64,000 bases of DNA from Mucilaginibacter xinganensis (GTDB lineage: Bacteria; Bacteroidota; Bacteroidia; Sphingobacteriales; Sphingobacteriaceae), in NCBI RefSeq assembly GCF_002257585.1, contig NZ_CP022743.1, positions 434,001 through 498,000 of the forward strand, given 5' to 3'. The translations under genes and the position numbers were made by a program. The notes beneath the pieces are model-generated. The model was not told the origin of the DNA. It did not search any database and saw only the letters and a program-made list of their open reading frames with translations. Numbering within the stretch: the first letter of the stretch is position 1; each line of letters opens with the position of its first letter. This document shows, piece after piece, positions 50,541 to 60,114 of the stretch.

Positions 50541-52250
50541 TTAGTAGGGTATCACTAAGCTCATCGTGCAACCTTTGCCTGCCTCGCTTTCAACGCTGAT
50601 ACTTCCACCATGTAACTGGATCAATTGCCGGCACAAATACAATCCCAACCCTGTACCTGGTTTGCGGTTAATGCCTTTGGTCTGGTAATAGCGTGTAAAT
50701 AATTGGGCCTGCTGATCCTTGGGGATTCCGTAACCTGTATCGGCTATGGCTATTTTCAGCAACACTTTTTGATTGTTGCTCCTATCAATGGTCGCTATAA
50801 CTTTTACCCCACCGTTATCGGTGTATTTAATAGCATTGCTCAACAGGTTAATCAACACCTGTTTTAATCTGAGGGAATCGCCGTTAACTTTAGTTTTTAA
50901 ATCACCGGTAAATTCAGTTGTCAAATAAATGTGTTTTTTTTCGGCCATAAACCGCATCGTCTCCACAGCGTCCGTCAATTCTTTAAAAGGTTCAAAGTCA
51001 GTCTTTACCAATACTTCGGTTTGCTGTTGTTCAAGCTTGCTTACGTCTAAAACATTATTCACGGTTTCCAATAACATGGAAGAAGAAAGATTGATGGACG
51101 CTGTTTTCTTTTCCTGATCGGCAGTTAAGGGGGTTTTATTTAACATATACACCGCTCCGTTAATGGCCATCAGCTTATTGCGAATCTCGTGGCTCATAAT
51201 AGCAAGTATCTCTGATTTTTGCCCGGCAAGCGCAACGGCTCTTTCATTTTCCGTTATATAACCCTGCTCCGCTTCGCCTGCCTTATTGATGTAGATGATC
51301 AATAAGATAATAAAGATCAATATAAGGGAAATTGCTACCCCAATGAAGCTATTCATATCATCAGTGGTGCTTTTGTATTGCTGTAAAATATTGTCCCTGC
51401 CTTTTTCCCATGCTGCCTGGTTAATATTTTTTAGTTGTTGTAAAAGCTGTTGAAGCTCAGCAAGCAGGTTCAGATTAGCCCCAATCAACTGCTCACCGGA
51501 CATGAGCATATAGCTGTTTTGCCGGTTTAACTGTTGCAGTAGTTTTGCCAAAGAACGCCCATCTTTTTTGCCGTTAAAGCCTGCAACTGAATCACGGATT
51601 TGCTTTTCTTTCCTGATAGTTAGCGTTTTAACTACAACCTGGTTTTTATTTGATATCGCATCTTTTAACCGCCGCAATAAGCCGCTTTTATTTACCACGT
51701 TGCTAATTTTCACAGTGGTATCGGCTTTGTTGCCGGATGCCTTTGCTTTCAAAAAGCCACCTACGCCCAGGCCGTTTACCGGTTTACTAAGGCTTGCTAT
51801 AGTTGTAACGTTAAGCAATGAATCAAAATGATGCTTGAGTTCAAATACCTGCTGTGATATTTTTAGTTTTTGCTCAAACGAACGCGCGATCTGCTGCTTG
51901 CTTCCCTTAAGATATTGAGCGCTGTCTGCATTAAATTTTTTTTGTACTGCTTCAATGCGTACAAAAATATTTTTTAGCTTGCTCTTGTATTCCTCCAGTT
52001 TTTCAGGATGGCCCTGCAAACCTGCCTGGAAATCATTTTCAGCACTGCTAAGATCAAGCAAAATATTGCTGATCTCAGGCTCCCTGGACGGTTCTTTTAG
52101 CTGGGCACCAAGTTTATCAAGCTTTTGGGTAATGGTATGTTTCAATACAAAAGACCCTACAGTAATAATGAAAGTAAACAGCAGGAAAATAATAAACAGC
52201 TTGCGCAACGTTTTTGCAGCTAACCCCTGCACCTCTAAATTTTTACCCAT
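50541..52250 (-). CDS. Hybrid-less membrane histidine kinase with long helical sensor
   Basis: A 569-residue kinase starting at the ATG at 52250 (MGKNLEVQGL); the earlier TTG adds residues of no use. It has two membrane helices (about 15-35 and 305-325) around a 270-residue extracytoplasmic, mostly helical, Gln/Lys/Leu-rich sensor. HisKA follows with phospho-acceptor His354 (MSHEIRNKLMAINGA), then the ATPase domain (QVLINLLSNAIKYTDNGG, IADTGYGIPKDQ, PGTGLGLYLCRQLIQLHGG). No response regulator is adjacent: it is an orphan. Its stop abuts the GntR stop without a spacer base (convergent). Confidence 0.92.
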   Translation of the reverse strand: MGKNLEVQGLAAKTLRKLFIIFLLFTFIITVGSFVLKHTITQKLDKLGAQLKEPSREPEISNILLDLSSAENDFQAGLQGHPEKLEEYKSKLKNIFVRIEAVQKKFNADSAQYLKGSKQQIARSFEQKLKISQQVFELKHHFDSLLNVTTIASLSKPVNGLGVGGFLKAKASGNKADTTVKISNVVNKSGLLRRLKDAISNKNQVVVKTLTIRKEKQIRDSVAGFNGKKDGRSLAKLLQQLNRQNSYMLMSGEQLIGANLNLLAELQQLLQQLKNINQAAWEKGRDNILQQYKSTTDDMNSFIGVAISLILIFIILLIIYINKAGEAEQGYITENERAVALAGQKSEILAIMSHEIRNKLMAINGAVYMLNKTPLTADQEKKTASINLSSSMLLETVNNVLDVSKLEQQQTEVLVKTDFEPFKELTDAVETMRFMAEKKHIYLTTEFTGDLKTKVNGDSLRLKQVLINLLSNAIKYTDNGGVKVIATIDRSNNQKVLLKIAIADTGYGIPKDQQAQLFTRYYQTKGINRKPGTGLGLYLCRQLIQLHGGSISVESEAGKGCTMSLVIPY

Positions 52251-52592
52251 CAACAAAGCCCCTTTTTCTGTAAATACCTGTTCCGGACATAAGAGATTTA
52301 ACGTCAAAACAGGTGGATAAATATATCGAAAAATTCAACTGGAAAACTATTTATCAAAGATAAAATCCGCATTTTAAAACGGCGAGGTATTCCATTAAAA
52401 CAAAAAATGATACTAAAAACAGAGCCTCTCCGGCGCAAACCCAACCGCGTCCACTATGACAAAGATCATTTTTCCGTCTGCTGCCGGTCACTAAAGTACC
52501 TGGTTATGTTCAATAGCTTTACAATATTGCTGTAAGCTGTGAATGCCTTCCTTATTGAAGAGGCCTCCGGCAAGACCTAAAATGTTAAGCTC
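52251..52592. other. Divergent control region before the stress genes
   Basis: 342 bases without a gene. It contains ATGAC-AAAG-ATCAT (52456-52469), a Crp/Fnr-like palindrome, and an imperfect stem AGCTTTACA/TGTAAGCT (52515-52523, 52531-52538) before the first universal stress gene. No exact TAnnTTTG box was found. Confidence 0.5.
52456..52469. promoter_or_regulatory. Crp/Fnr-like palindrome, stress block left side
   Basis: ATGAC-AAAG-ATCAT: half-sites related as ATGAY/RTCAT with four bases between, the spacing of Crp/Fnr family sites. It lies 123 bases before the first universal stress protein gene and 206 bases before the divergent kinase. Confidence 0.45.
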
Positions 52593-53432
52593 ATGAAAAA
52601 AATAAGCGCGGCCTTTGACGGGTTAAGATTCTCTGATGGAACACTGCAATATGCTATTAAAATAGCTGAAGCAAGCAAGGCGCTGCTCTCCGGGGTTTTT
52701 CTCGAATCATTTCTTTATCATGGCTATAAATTAAATGATATGGTTGGTGAACACGGCATATCAGAGGTTAAAATGAAACATTTAGCAGAAAAAGACAATG
52801 AGGTGAGGCTTAAATCGGCAGATCTTTTTAAAGATACCTGCAAAAAGGAGCACATTAATTATACCATTCATCATGATAAAAACTTTGCAGAGCTTGAACT
52901 GCTTAGAGAAAGCATTTACAGCGATTTAATATTGATTAGCGCGGATGAAACTTTGAGCCAGATTACAACCCCAAGGCCCACACCATTTATCCGGCAGTTT
53001 TTAGCGGAAACGCAATGCCCGGCGCTAATAGTGCCCCGGGTATATAAACCTATTAAAAAAGTGATCTTGTTGTTTGATGGGAAACCCTCTTCGGTATTTG
53101 CTATTAAGATGTTTAACTACCTGATGCCATGGCTGCGAAGCATGGCCACAGAAGTGGTATCCGTAACTGACCCGGACGATAAGAGTCCGCTACCGGATGA
53201 AACATTGCTTAGAGAGTTTATTCAATGCCACTACCCCGAAGCCACATATACCCTGCTGAAAGGCAACCCTGAGCAAGCCATTATAACCTACCTGAAATCC
53301 ATTGACCATGATTTCCTGGTAGTTTTGGGAGCTTATCACAGGAGCCAGGTCTCCCGGTGGTTTAAAACCAGCCTGGCAGATATATTAATGAAAGAAATTG
53401 ACATGCCGTTATTTGTAGCGCATAATAAATAA
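52593..53432 (+). CDS. Universal stress protein, two-domain
   Basis: A 279-residue protein with two UspA-type domains. The first (1-145) is degenerate at its N terminus (KKISAAFDGLRFSDGTLQYAIKIAEASKALLSG); the second (about 150-279) begins IKKVILLFDGKPSSVFAIKMF and ends VVLGAYHRSQVSRWFKTSLADIL. The Gly-rich ATP loop is weak, so it may not bind ATP. First gene of a three-gene cluster with a second stress protein (7-base gap) and a P-type ATPase. Confidence 0.88.
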   Translation: MKKISAAFDGLRFSDGTLQYAIKIAEASKALLSGVFLESFLYHGYKLNDMVGEHGISEVKMKHLAEKDNEVRLKSADLFKDTCKKEHINYTIHHDKNFAELELLRESIYSDLILISADETLSQITTPRPTPFIRQFLAETQCPALIVPRVYKPIKKVILLFDGKPSSVFAIKMFNYLMPWLRSMATEVVSVTDPDDKSPLPDETLLREFIQCHYPEATYTLLKGNPEQAIITYLKSIDHDFLVVLGAYHRSQVSRWFKTSLADILMKEIDMPLFVAHNK

Positions 53433-53439
53433 ACCAATT

Positions 53440-54285
53440 ATGGAAAAAATACTTGTCACTACCGACCAATCATCCAACTCAAAATCAGCAATCAGGTACG
53501 CGGCTAAACTGGCCAAACTACGGCATGCCGAATTAGTGATCCTGCAGGTATATCATCTGCTAAAACCATTTAAATGGAGTGATGCCGCCTTTGAAAAATA
53601 TGCAGATGAGTTTAAGCAAAAAACCACCGCCGAATTAAATGCTTTCGTAAAAGACGTTTGCCGTACGGCAGATCAGCCTGCGGTGCGCTATCAAATAGCA
53701 CTGCACGATAATTTTGATACGGTCGATGGCATTATTGAATATTCCGCCGCGCATAACTGCAAATATATTTGCATCAGTACACGCGGCGCAGGCGCCTTCA
53801 AAAAAATATTTGGAACCAATACCAGCAAACTCATCAACAGATCAGAAACCCCTGTGTTATGTATCCCAAGCGCCTATCGCACAAAACCTATAAAGCACGT
53901 CCTGTACGCTTCAGACATGACGGATTATGAAAGAGAACTATTACAGGTCGTCGAATTTGCACGCCCGGTTAAGGCTACGGTTGAATTGCTGCACGTTTTT
54001 TATCCATATGAGTTTTTAGGGGATAAAGCTTTAACGGAGGCTTCGTTGAAGAAAAAGGCCAATTATGGCATAAGTGTGCATAACCTGAAAAGAGATGTTA
54101 CCAATGCGCTGCTGGACGATATTGGCGCCGCTGTTAAAGCAAGTAAGCCATCGTTGCTGGTACTTTTTACACACCAGGCCAGACCTCTGTTTGAGCGGCT
54201 GCTGTTCCCTGGTAATGCTGAAGAATATTCATTTTATGGAAACATACCGCTGCTTACCTTTAATAAATCGCCGGTAATTAATTAA
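53440..54285 (+). CDS. Universal stress protein, two-domain, second copy
   Basis: A 281-residue protein with two Usp domains: residues 1-145 (KILVTTDQSSNSKSAIRYAAKLA, YICISTRGAGAFKKIFGTNTSKLI) with a recognisable nucleotide loop of the form G-x2-G-x-F, and 150-281 (KHVLYASDMTDYERELLQVVEFA, LLVLFTHQARPLFERLL). Between it and the P-type ATPase are 60 bases. Such pairs accompany metal or oxygen-limitation responses in other bacteria; here that is inference. Confidence 0.9.
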   Translation: MEKILVTTDQSSNSKSAIRYAAKLAKLRHAELVILQVYHLLKPFKWSDAAFEKYADEFKQKTTAELNAFVKDVCRTADQPAVRYQIALHDNFDTVDGIIEYSAAHNCKYICISTRGAGAFKKIFGTNTSKLINRSETPVLCIPSAYRTKPIKHVLYASDMTDYERELLQVVEFARPVKATVELLHVFYPYEFLGDKALTEASLKKKANYGISVHNLKRDVTNALLDDIGAAVKASKPSLLVLFTHQARPLFERLLFPGNAEEYSFYGNIPLLTFNKSPVIN

Positions 54286-54345
54286 TGGGGCCTTCAATAT
54301 ACATAGGGTCTGCGTTTGAACTGTCATTTAGTTGCGTTAAAAAAC

Positions 54346-57045
54346 ATGAAAATAAGATATCCGCTCAAATATCCCTATGCCCTTTCAACAGCTGATATTG
54401 CGCTTTCATTTCAAACAGATCCTGCAATGGGGTTATCTGAAGCCGAGGCATTAAAACGCAACAAATTGTTCGGATCAAACAGTTATAAAACGCGCCGTCA
54501 AAAAAGCACTGTGCTTATACTTATTCAGCAGTTTAAAAGTCCCATTGTTTATTTGCTGATTTTTGGTGCATTTGTTTCCTTTTATTTTAGCGACTATTTG
54601 GAAACCGCAGCCATTGTAGCGGTAATCCTCATTAATGCCATTATAGGCTTCTTTATGGAATTACAGGCGAGTAACTCAATGAACGCGCTGAAAAAAATGG
54701 ATATCATCTTGTCAAAAGTAATCCGGAACGGTGAGATCAAAGAGGTTTCGGCCGAACAGTTGGTTCCGGGCGACCTGTTCGTTTTAGAGGCAGGTGACGT
54801 TATTCCTGCCGATGGCCGCTTAATTGAAAGTAACCAGCTACAATGTGACGAGTCGTCACTTACCGGTGAATCTCAGCCATCGTTAAAACATACAGAAAAT
54901 ATTCCTGAAGACACGATGGTCGGCGACCAGCAAAACATGGTTTTTAAAGGCGCTTCGGTAATGAACGGAAACGCGCAAATTATAACTACAGGAATAGGCG
55001 AAAACACACAACTGGGAATTATTACCTCGCTTGTAGACAATGCTGCAGAAACTGTTACCCCTCTTGATAAAAAACTAAACGGATTAAGCCGCAAACTAAT
55101 ATGGGTAACCCTGGTTATGACCGCCATATTCGCCACAGCCGGATTAATTAAGGGGAAGCCATTATTGTTGATAATTGAAACTTCCATTGCTTTGGCGGTA
55201 GCGGCTATTCCCGAGGGATTACCTGTGGTAGCAACGGTGGCCCTGTCATACGGCATGTTACTTATGGCTAAGCGCAATGCGATTGTAAAAAAGCTGTCGG
55301 CTGTGGAAACACTTGGAGGCACCAGCGTAATACTAACCGACAAAACGGGCACATTGACAGAAAACAGGATTCATGCGGATACCCTTGTATTTCCGGACGA
55401 TAAAGTTAAGGTTGTGATTGAAAATGGTCTTTTAAAATACAATGCGGACCATATTAGTAAAAGTTGTGAAAATTTTAGAAAAGTGCTGCTTACAGGTGCG
55501 CTATGCAACGATGCTCCGGCTCATACAAACTCCGAAACAAAAAAAACAAGGGGAGACGCGGTGGAAATTGCTCTTGTTCAGTTAGTAAACACATCAGGAG
55601 GCAATGTGGAAAACATCAGGAAAGAGTACGCGCGGGTAGCTGAAGTTCCTTTCAGTTCAGAGATCATGATGATGGCTAATTTACATCAAAGTGCGGGCGG
55701 GTACTTTTCGGCAGCAAAGGGGTCTGTTGAGCACCTGCTGGAACATTGCACTAAAATCCAGCATGATGAAACTATAAAAGCGATTGATGCCGATAACCGC
55801 AAGAATATTATTGAACAGTCTGAAAAAATGGCTGTAATGGGTTTGAGGGTACTGGCGTTTGCATACCGGAATGATGTGGATTTGAATGAAAAGAATTACC
55901 TGGATGACCTGGTCTATTTGGGACTGATCGGATTTTTAGATCCGCCGCGGCTGGACATCAAAGGGGCAATATTGAGCTGTAGAAATGCCGGAATCAAGGT
56001 GGTTATGATCACCGGTGACCATCCGCGTACGGCGCTTAACATAGCCCGAAAAGTTGGGCTAACTGATGAAAATGAAACCAGGGTGATTATTGGAAAAGAA
56101 CTGCCGCCAATGGAATCATTATCAGCAGACTGGAAAAAAAAGATTTTATCTACCGTTGTATTTGCACGGACGACACCCCAACAAAAGCTGGAAATAGCGG
56201 CTGTTTTTCAAGCGGCCGGCAATATTGTAGCAATGACCGGCGACGGCGTGAATGATGCTCCGGCACTAAAACAGGCAGATGTTGGTATTGCCATGGGGTT
56301 GAGGGGTACACAGGTGGCCAAAGAAACCGCCAGCATTGTGCTTAAAGATGATTCATTCACCTCTATCGCGGAAGCGGTATCACATGGCAGGGAGATTTTT
56401 CAGAACATTCAGAAATTTGTGGTTTACCTTGTTTCATGTAACCTTGGCGAGATATTTATTGTAACATTATTAGGAATAATTACCCCGGCGTCAACCCTGC
56501 TGCCGCTACAGATACTGTTTTTAAACATGGTGACCGATATTTTTCCTGCATTGGCGCTTGGCCTGGGTAATGGTGATGAAACGGTTATGTTAAAACCACC
56601 CAGAGATCCTAAAAAGGGCATAATAACTAACAAAACATGGGTAATTATCGGTATCTACGCAACCGCTATGACCGTGGCCGTTATTTGCGCCGTAGTGTAT
56701 TGCAACGCCTTTATCAGTACCGACAGCAATGTGGTTAACAACGCTGCTTTTATCACACTAATATTCACACAATTATTTCATGTATTTAATATGCGGTCAT
56801 CGGGATCGAAAGTGTTGGTGAACGAAATAACAGGTAATAAATTTGTATGGATGGCCCTGCTTATTTGTGGCGGCCTGGTGTTATTGGTTTATTCGATTCC
56901 TGAAACGCGCTTAATATTGAACCTCCGGGTATTACCGGCAAGGGTATGGTTGGTATCCATAATAGCCGGCTTGTTGCCGCTGTTATCGGTTCAGCTTTAT
57001 AAAATACTTACCTACAAAAAAGCTAAATTTTCATCGGGCTTTTAG
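54346..57045 (+). CDS. Cation-transporting P-type ATPase, type IIA-like
   Basis: An 899-residue ion pump; I start at ATG 54346 (MKIRYPLKYPYALS) since the earlier open codon is TTG. Ten membrane helices are expected. The N-terminal cation_ATPase_N domain is present (DIALSFQTDPAMGLSEAEALKRN by position 14-36), then the actuator loop DESSLTGES, the helix-4 motif PEGLP of Ca2+/Mn2+ pumps, the phosphorylation site DKTGTLTE (Asp332), the hinge MTGDGVNDAPALKQAD, and the C-terminal helices. PEGLP points to Ca2+ or a similar divalent ion. It ends by overlapping the convergent AI-2E-type gene by 23 bases. Confidence 0.93.
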   Translation: MKIRYPLKYPYALSTADIALSFQTDPAMGLSEAEALKRNKLFGSNSYKTRRQKSTVLILIQQFKSPIVYLLIFGAFVSFYFSDYLETAAIVAVILINAIIGFFMELQASNSMNALKKMDIILSKVIRNGEIKEVSAEQLVPGDLFVLEAGDVIPADGRLIESNQLQCDESSLTGESQPSLKHTENIPEDTMVGDQQNMVFKGASVMNGNAQIITTGIGENTQLGIITSLVDNAAETVTPLDKKLNGLSRKLIWVTLVMTAIFATAGLIKGKPLLLIIETSIALAVAAIPEGLPVVATVALSYGMLLMAKRNAIVKKLSAVETLGGTSVILTDKTGTLTENRIHADTLVFPDDKVKVVIENGLLKYNADHISKSCENFRKVLLTGALCNDAPAHTNSETKKTRGDAVEIALVQLVNTSGGNVENIRKEYARVAEVPFSSEIMMMANLHQSAGGYFSAAKGSVEHLLEHCTKIQHDETIKAIDADNRKNIIEQSEKMAVMGLRVLAFAYRNDVDLNEKNYLDDLVYLGLIGFLDPPRLDIKGAILSCRNAGIKVVMITGDHPRTALNIARKVGLTDENETRVIIGKELPPMESLSADWKKKILSTVVFARTTPQQKLEIAAVFQAAGNIVAMTGDGVNDAPALKQADVGIAMGLRGTQVAKETASIVLKDDSFTSIAEAVSHGREIFQNIQKFVVYLVSCNLGEIFIVTLLGIITPASTLLPLQILFLNMVTDIFPALALGLGNGDETVMLKPPRDPKKGIITNKTWVIIGIYATAMTVAVICAVVYCNAFISTDSNVVNNAAFITLIFTQLFHVFNMRSSGSKVLVNEITGNKFVWMALLICGGLVLLVYSIPETRLILNLRVLPARVWLVSIIAGLLPLLSVQLYKILTYKKAKFSSGF

Positions 57046-58090
57046 TTGGTCTGTCATCGCCCAGTAATATACCCCACTGTTTATAATCAGCAGAGCGGTC
57101 AAACACAATTTTCAAAACAGAAAGGATAGGCATAGCCAGGAACATCCCGGAGATGCCAGCCATGGCACCACCCACAATAATGCCTACAATTGAGGTAAGC
57201 GGGTTTATTTTTACCTGCGACCCTACAATGCGCGGCATAAGTATGTTGTTATCCAGGAATTGCACAACGGTAATGGCACCCAAAACAATAAGGATATCCA
57301 CTATGTTTTCTGATGAAGCCAGTGTAATCAGCACGCCCAATATATTGCCGATGAAAGCGCCCAGGTATGGGATCAGGTTAAGCAGGGCAAATAAAATACC
57401 AATCAGCAGCGCATTTTTAATTCCAAATAACATCAAACATCCACCCAATAAAATAATTATGTAAGTGATTTGGATCAGCAGGCCAATGAGGTAACTTTTA
57501 ACCATCGTTTCGGTTTGCCTTATCCCTTCTTCTACGTTTTCATGGTCTTTTTTATCAAACCACATCAAAATAAATTTCAGGAAAAGGTTCCTGTACATCA
57601 TAATGAGATAGATATAAATAGGTAATAACCCAAAGAAGATTATAAAGCCGGATAATGAACCTGCCGCACCACGCAAAACACTCCCTGCTGAGCTGAAAAG
57701 CTTTTTACTTTGCTCATTAATAAAGTTAAGCTGTTCTGTGGGCGAAAAGCCGAAGGAGGAACTTATCCAGGTGCTTAAATTATCAAGATGCCGGGTTACA
57801 TTCTGCGTTATTTGCGGAAAATCGTCCAGCAATAGGCCAACCTGGCTTGAGAACACCCAAATAACCAATCCGGTTATAATGGCGAGTATTAATATAGGCA
57901 AAAAAATAGCAATCACTTCCGGTATATGGATCTTTCTAAAAAAACGAAAAACCGGCATCAGCATCAGGCTAAAAAAAAAGGCCATCAGTAATGGCATTAT
58001 AATTGTATCGCAGGCAACTATAATTGAGCCTATCAGGAACATGCCCATCAATTCAATTGAACGTTTTACTGTTACCGGTATATCTTTCAT
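57023..58090 (-). CDS. AI-2E family transporter
   Basis: A 355-residue membrane protein with about eight predicted membrane helices and a central cytosolic or periplasmic segment (residues about 90-155). Typical motifs are PLLMAFFFSLMLMPVFRF, the GLLIQITYIIILLGGCLMLFG and LLNLIPYLGAFIGNILG stretches and the last helix with AGISGMFLAMPILSVLK. Members have been linked to Na+(Li+)/H+ antiport or to quorum-molecule export; which one applies here is not visible. Last gene of a three-gene minus-strand set, 35 bases after the phosphatidyltransferase. Confidence 0.9.
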   Translation of the reverse strand: MKDIPVTVKRSIELMGMFLIGSIIVACDTIIMPLLMAFFFSLMLMPVFRFFRKIHIPEVIAIFLPILILAIITGLVIWVFSSQVGLLLDDFPQITQNVTRHLDNLSTWISSSFGFSPTEQLNFINEQSKKLFSSAGSVLRGAAGSLSGFIIFFGLLPIYIYLIMMYRNLFLKFILMWFDKKDHENVEEGIRQTETMVKSYLIGLLIQITYIIILLGGCLMLFGIKNALLIGILFALLNLIPYLGAFIGNILGVLITLASSENIVDILIVLGAITVVQFLDNNILMPRIVGSQVKINPLTSIVGIIVGGAMAGISGMFLAMPILSVLKIVFDRSADYKQWGILLGDDRPTKSPMKI

Positions 58091-58125
58091 TAAATTAGCT
58101 TAATTGTGTTGGCACCATCATAGCC

Positions 58126-58701
58126 TTATTGGGCCCCTTTTTTAAAAATCCAATATACACCTTTAATATCGGTTGTCCATTGCGGCAATATAGCAACAAG
58201 CATTATCTCTTCAGCCAAATCAATAATGGTTAATGCCGCAGTTATGTAAAACAACGTGTACGGTGGTTTAGGTAGGAAATAAAAAGAGGTAAGAAATACC
58301 GCCTGGAAAACCGCAGCTGCTTTAGCCATGTACGTATGAAAACTGCTGATTTTTCGGTAACGTAATAATGCGGCAACAATTTGAATTAAAAACAGCGCCA
58401 CAATACAGGCTATTATTGCTATTTGTTCGGAAAGAAAAGCCGGGTTTATGACAACTATTCCTGTTATAGCCACTGCAACCGTTAAATCATCTGAAACGGA
58501 ATCAATTATAGATCCAAAAGGACTGGTTACTTTGAATTTGCGGGCCAGGTATCCATCTAATACATCTGTTAAAAAACTAACGGCCAGCAACCATTTAAAA
58601 ACCTCAAACTGCTTAATAAATATTAAAAGAAGCAACGCAGGCGCTGCAATCAACCTGTAGAGCGTTATGGCATTTACTGAATAGAACGATTGTTTATACA
58701 T
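58126..58701 (-). CDS. CDP-alcohol phosphatidyltransferase family protein
   Basis: A 191-residue integral membrane enzyme with five or six helices, starting at ATG 58701 (the frame opens at a GTG three codons earlier). The active-site motif is perfect: D-V-L-D-G-Y-L-A-R-K-F-K-V-T-S-P-F-G-S-I-I-D-S-V-S-D is the pattern DG-x2-AR-x8-G-x3-D-x3-D (about residues 44-69). It transfers a phosphatidyl group from CDP-diacylglycerol to an alcohol in phospholipid synthesis (class of PgsA, Pss and similar). The acceptor is unknown. Operon with the two neighbours (24 and 35 bases). Confidence 0.92.
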   Translation of the reverse strand: MYKQSFYSVNAITLYRLIAAPALLLLIFIKQFEVFKWLLAVSFLTDVLDGYLARKFKVTSPFGSIIDSVSDDLTVAVAITGIVVINPAFLSEQIAIIACIVALFLIQIVAALLRYRKISSFHTYMAKAAAVFQAVFLTSFYFLPKPPYTLFYITAALTIIDLAEEIMLVAILPQWTTDIKGVYWIFKKGAQ

Positions 58702-58734
58702 TTGCTGCACTGGTTACATATTTTTGTTCCTTAA

Positions 58735-59220
58735 TTAATCATCATGTTTCAACTTCGGGGGCGTTCCTTTTGGTGTAAGGGTGGTAGCAATTTCGGTGTG
58801 CCTTATTTTACCGCCCAGGTAACCCGTCCATGATACGATTCCGAAACAAACCAATGTAACAAACGCTGTAATGATTGCTGCGTTGCGGGTTAGGGGCGAT
58901 TGATTGACGGTGAAAAATACTCCTGCAAGTGCGAAAACTCCTAAAATAACCATGGCAATAATAGCGGCCTCTGCCGATTCCTGGTGTTCTTCAATTACAT
59001 TTTTTGTAAAGCCCGGCAAATGTTCCACGGTCTCTTCCGCACCTTCGCCGGTAATATAGGCTATTGACGCGCCAATGGCCGACAGAATAAGTACGTTGTA
59101 GCCAGCAATTAACGTTTGATTGCTTTTAGTCCAGATGCCATGAATTAGAACTAAGCCGCCTATCAGCGAGCCAAATATGGGCAGGTGGGTAATTATTAAG
59201 TGTATGTGTGTTTGATCCAT
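58735..59220 (-). CDS. Small membrane protein (DUF2231-like)
   Basis: A 161-residue protein with four membrane helices starting at ATG 59220 (MDQTHIHLIITHLPIFGSL). The N-terminal His-rich line H-x-H-L-x3-HLP, together with GEGAEETVEHLPGF between helices 2 and 3 and the last loop GYLGGKIRHTE, resembles the DUF2231 group of quinone- or heme-associated membrane proteins. The two His pairs could bind heme. First gene of the minus-strand set; a palindrome TGAC-N4-GTCA lies 42 bases upstream. Confidence 0.75.
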   Translation of the reverse strand: MDQTHIHLIITHLPIFGSLIGGLVLIHGIWTKSNQTLIAGYNVLILSAIGASIAYITGEGAEETVEHLPGFTKNVIEEHQESAEAAIIAMVILGVFALAGVFFTVNQSPLTRNAAIITAFVTLVCFGIVSWTGYLGGKIRHTEIATTLTPKGTPPKLKHDD

Positions 59221-59260
59221 GACTTTTTTATAAAGATTGGGAATTAACCCCGAAAGATAA

Positions 59261-59274
59261 ATGACCCAAGTCAC
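59261..59274. promoter_or_regulatory. Crp/Fnr-like palindrome, stress block right side
   Basis: ATGAC-CCAA-GTCAC, with a perfect inner dyad TGAC-N4-GTCA. It has the same spacing and nearly the same half-site as the 52.46 kb site at the other end of the block, and lies 41 bases before the membrane-protein start. Confidence 0.45.
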
Positions 59275-59502
59275 AAAAAGATTGATTCACGCGCTGGCTC
59301 CTTAGTATGACGATCCTACTGTTAATAGCAGTTTTTTGCGATAACAGGTGTTTGTTGAACAAAACATATTTGGAAATAGTACTCGAAAGCAAACATTATA
59401 AATCCCTGCAAACAAATGTTAACTAATTTATATTCTTTATGTTATAAGGTTATGTAAAATAATGCTTATTATTAGTAGGTTGTATTTAACATCCTAATAT
59501 TT

Positions 59503-60114
59503 ATGAAAAAGAGGCTGATCCTGTTAAATATACTGTTGTTTATGTTTTATGCTGCAATTGCGCAAGGCAACTGGGAACTTAAGAAAAACGAGAATGGTAT
59601 TGCTGTTTACACCCGTAAACCCGTAAACGGCGCTTTAAAGGAGCTAAGGGTTATTTGCGAACTTGATGCTACAAAAGCGCAACTGATAAGTACGCTGCAG
59701 GATATCGGCAATTATACAGACTGGGTATATTCAAACAAGAAATCGGAAATTTTAAAAAGCGTTGGCCCTCATAAAATTATTTATTATACCGAGTCGAGTT
59801 TGCCGTGGCCTATAAAAAATCGTGATCTTGTTGTTCAGCTGGATATTAACCCGGGGCCGGAAATTTTAGACATCCAGGCTAAAAGTCTTCCTGAATACCT
59901 CCCTCAAAATAAAAAATTCATCCGTGTTCCCTATTCATTGGCAAAGTGGAAGGTAACAGAAGCACCTAACAACAAACTAAAAGTAGATTATACTTTTAGT
60001 GTAGATCCGGGCGGCAGTATCCCATCGTGGCTTGTAAACGCAACCATGGCTATCGGTCCTTATAATTCGTTTGTTAAGTTAAGAGAAGTGCTGGAGAAAA
60101 AGAATGGCAAATAA
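59503..60114 (+). CDS. START-domain lipid-binding-like protein, secreted
   Basis: A 203-residue protein: signal peptide (1-20, cleaved after IAQ) and one START-fold domain. Signature pieces are WELKKNENGIAVYTRKPVNG, the TLQDIGNYTDWVYSNKKS helix-loop and YYTESSLPWPIKNRDLVVQ, then the C-terminal helix VNATMAIGPYNSFVKLREVLEKK. Such domains bind hydrophobic ligands in a groove. Divergent from the membrane-protein operon and not linked to the PSD1 gene downstream (243-base gap). Confidence 0.9.
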   Translation: MKKRLILLNILLFMFYAAIAQGNWELKKNENGIAVYTRKPVNGALKELRVICELDATKAQLISTLQDIGNYTDWVYSNKKSEILKSVGPHKIIYYTESSLPWPIKNRDLVVQLDINPGPEILDIQAKSLPEYLPQNKKFIRVPYSLAKWKVTEAPNNKLKVDYTFSVDPGGSIPSWLVNATMAIGPYNSFVKLREVLEKKNGK

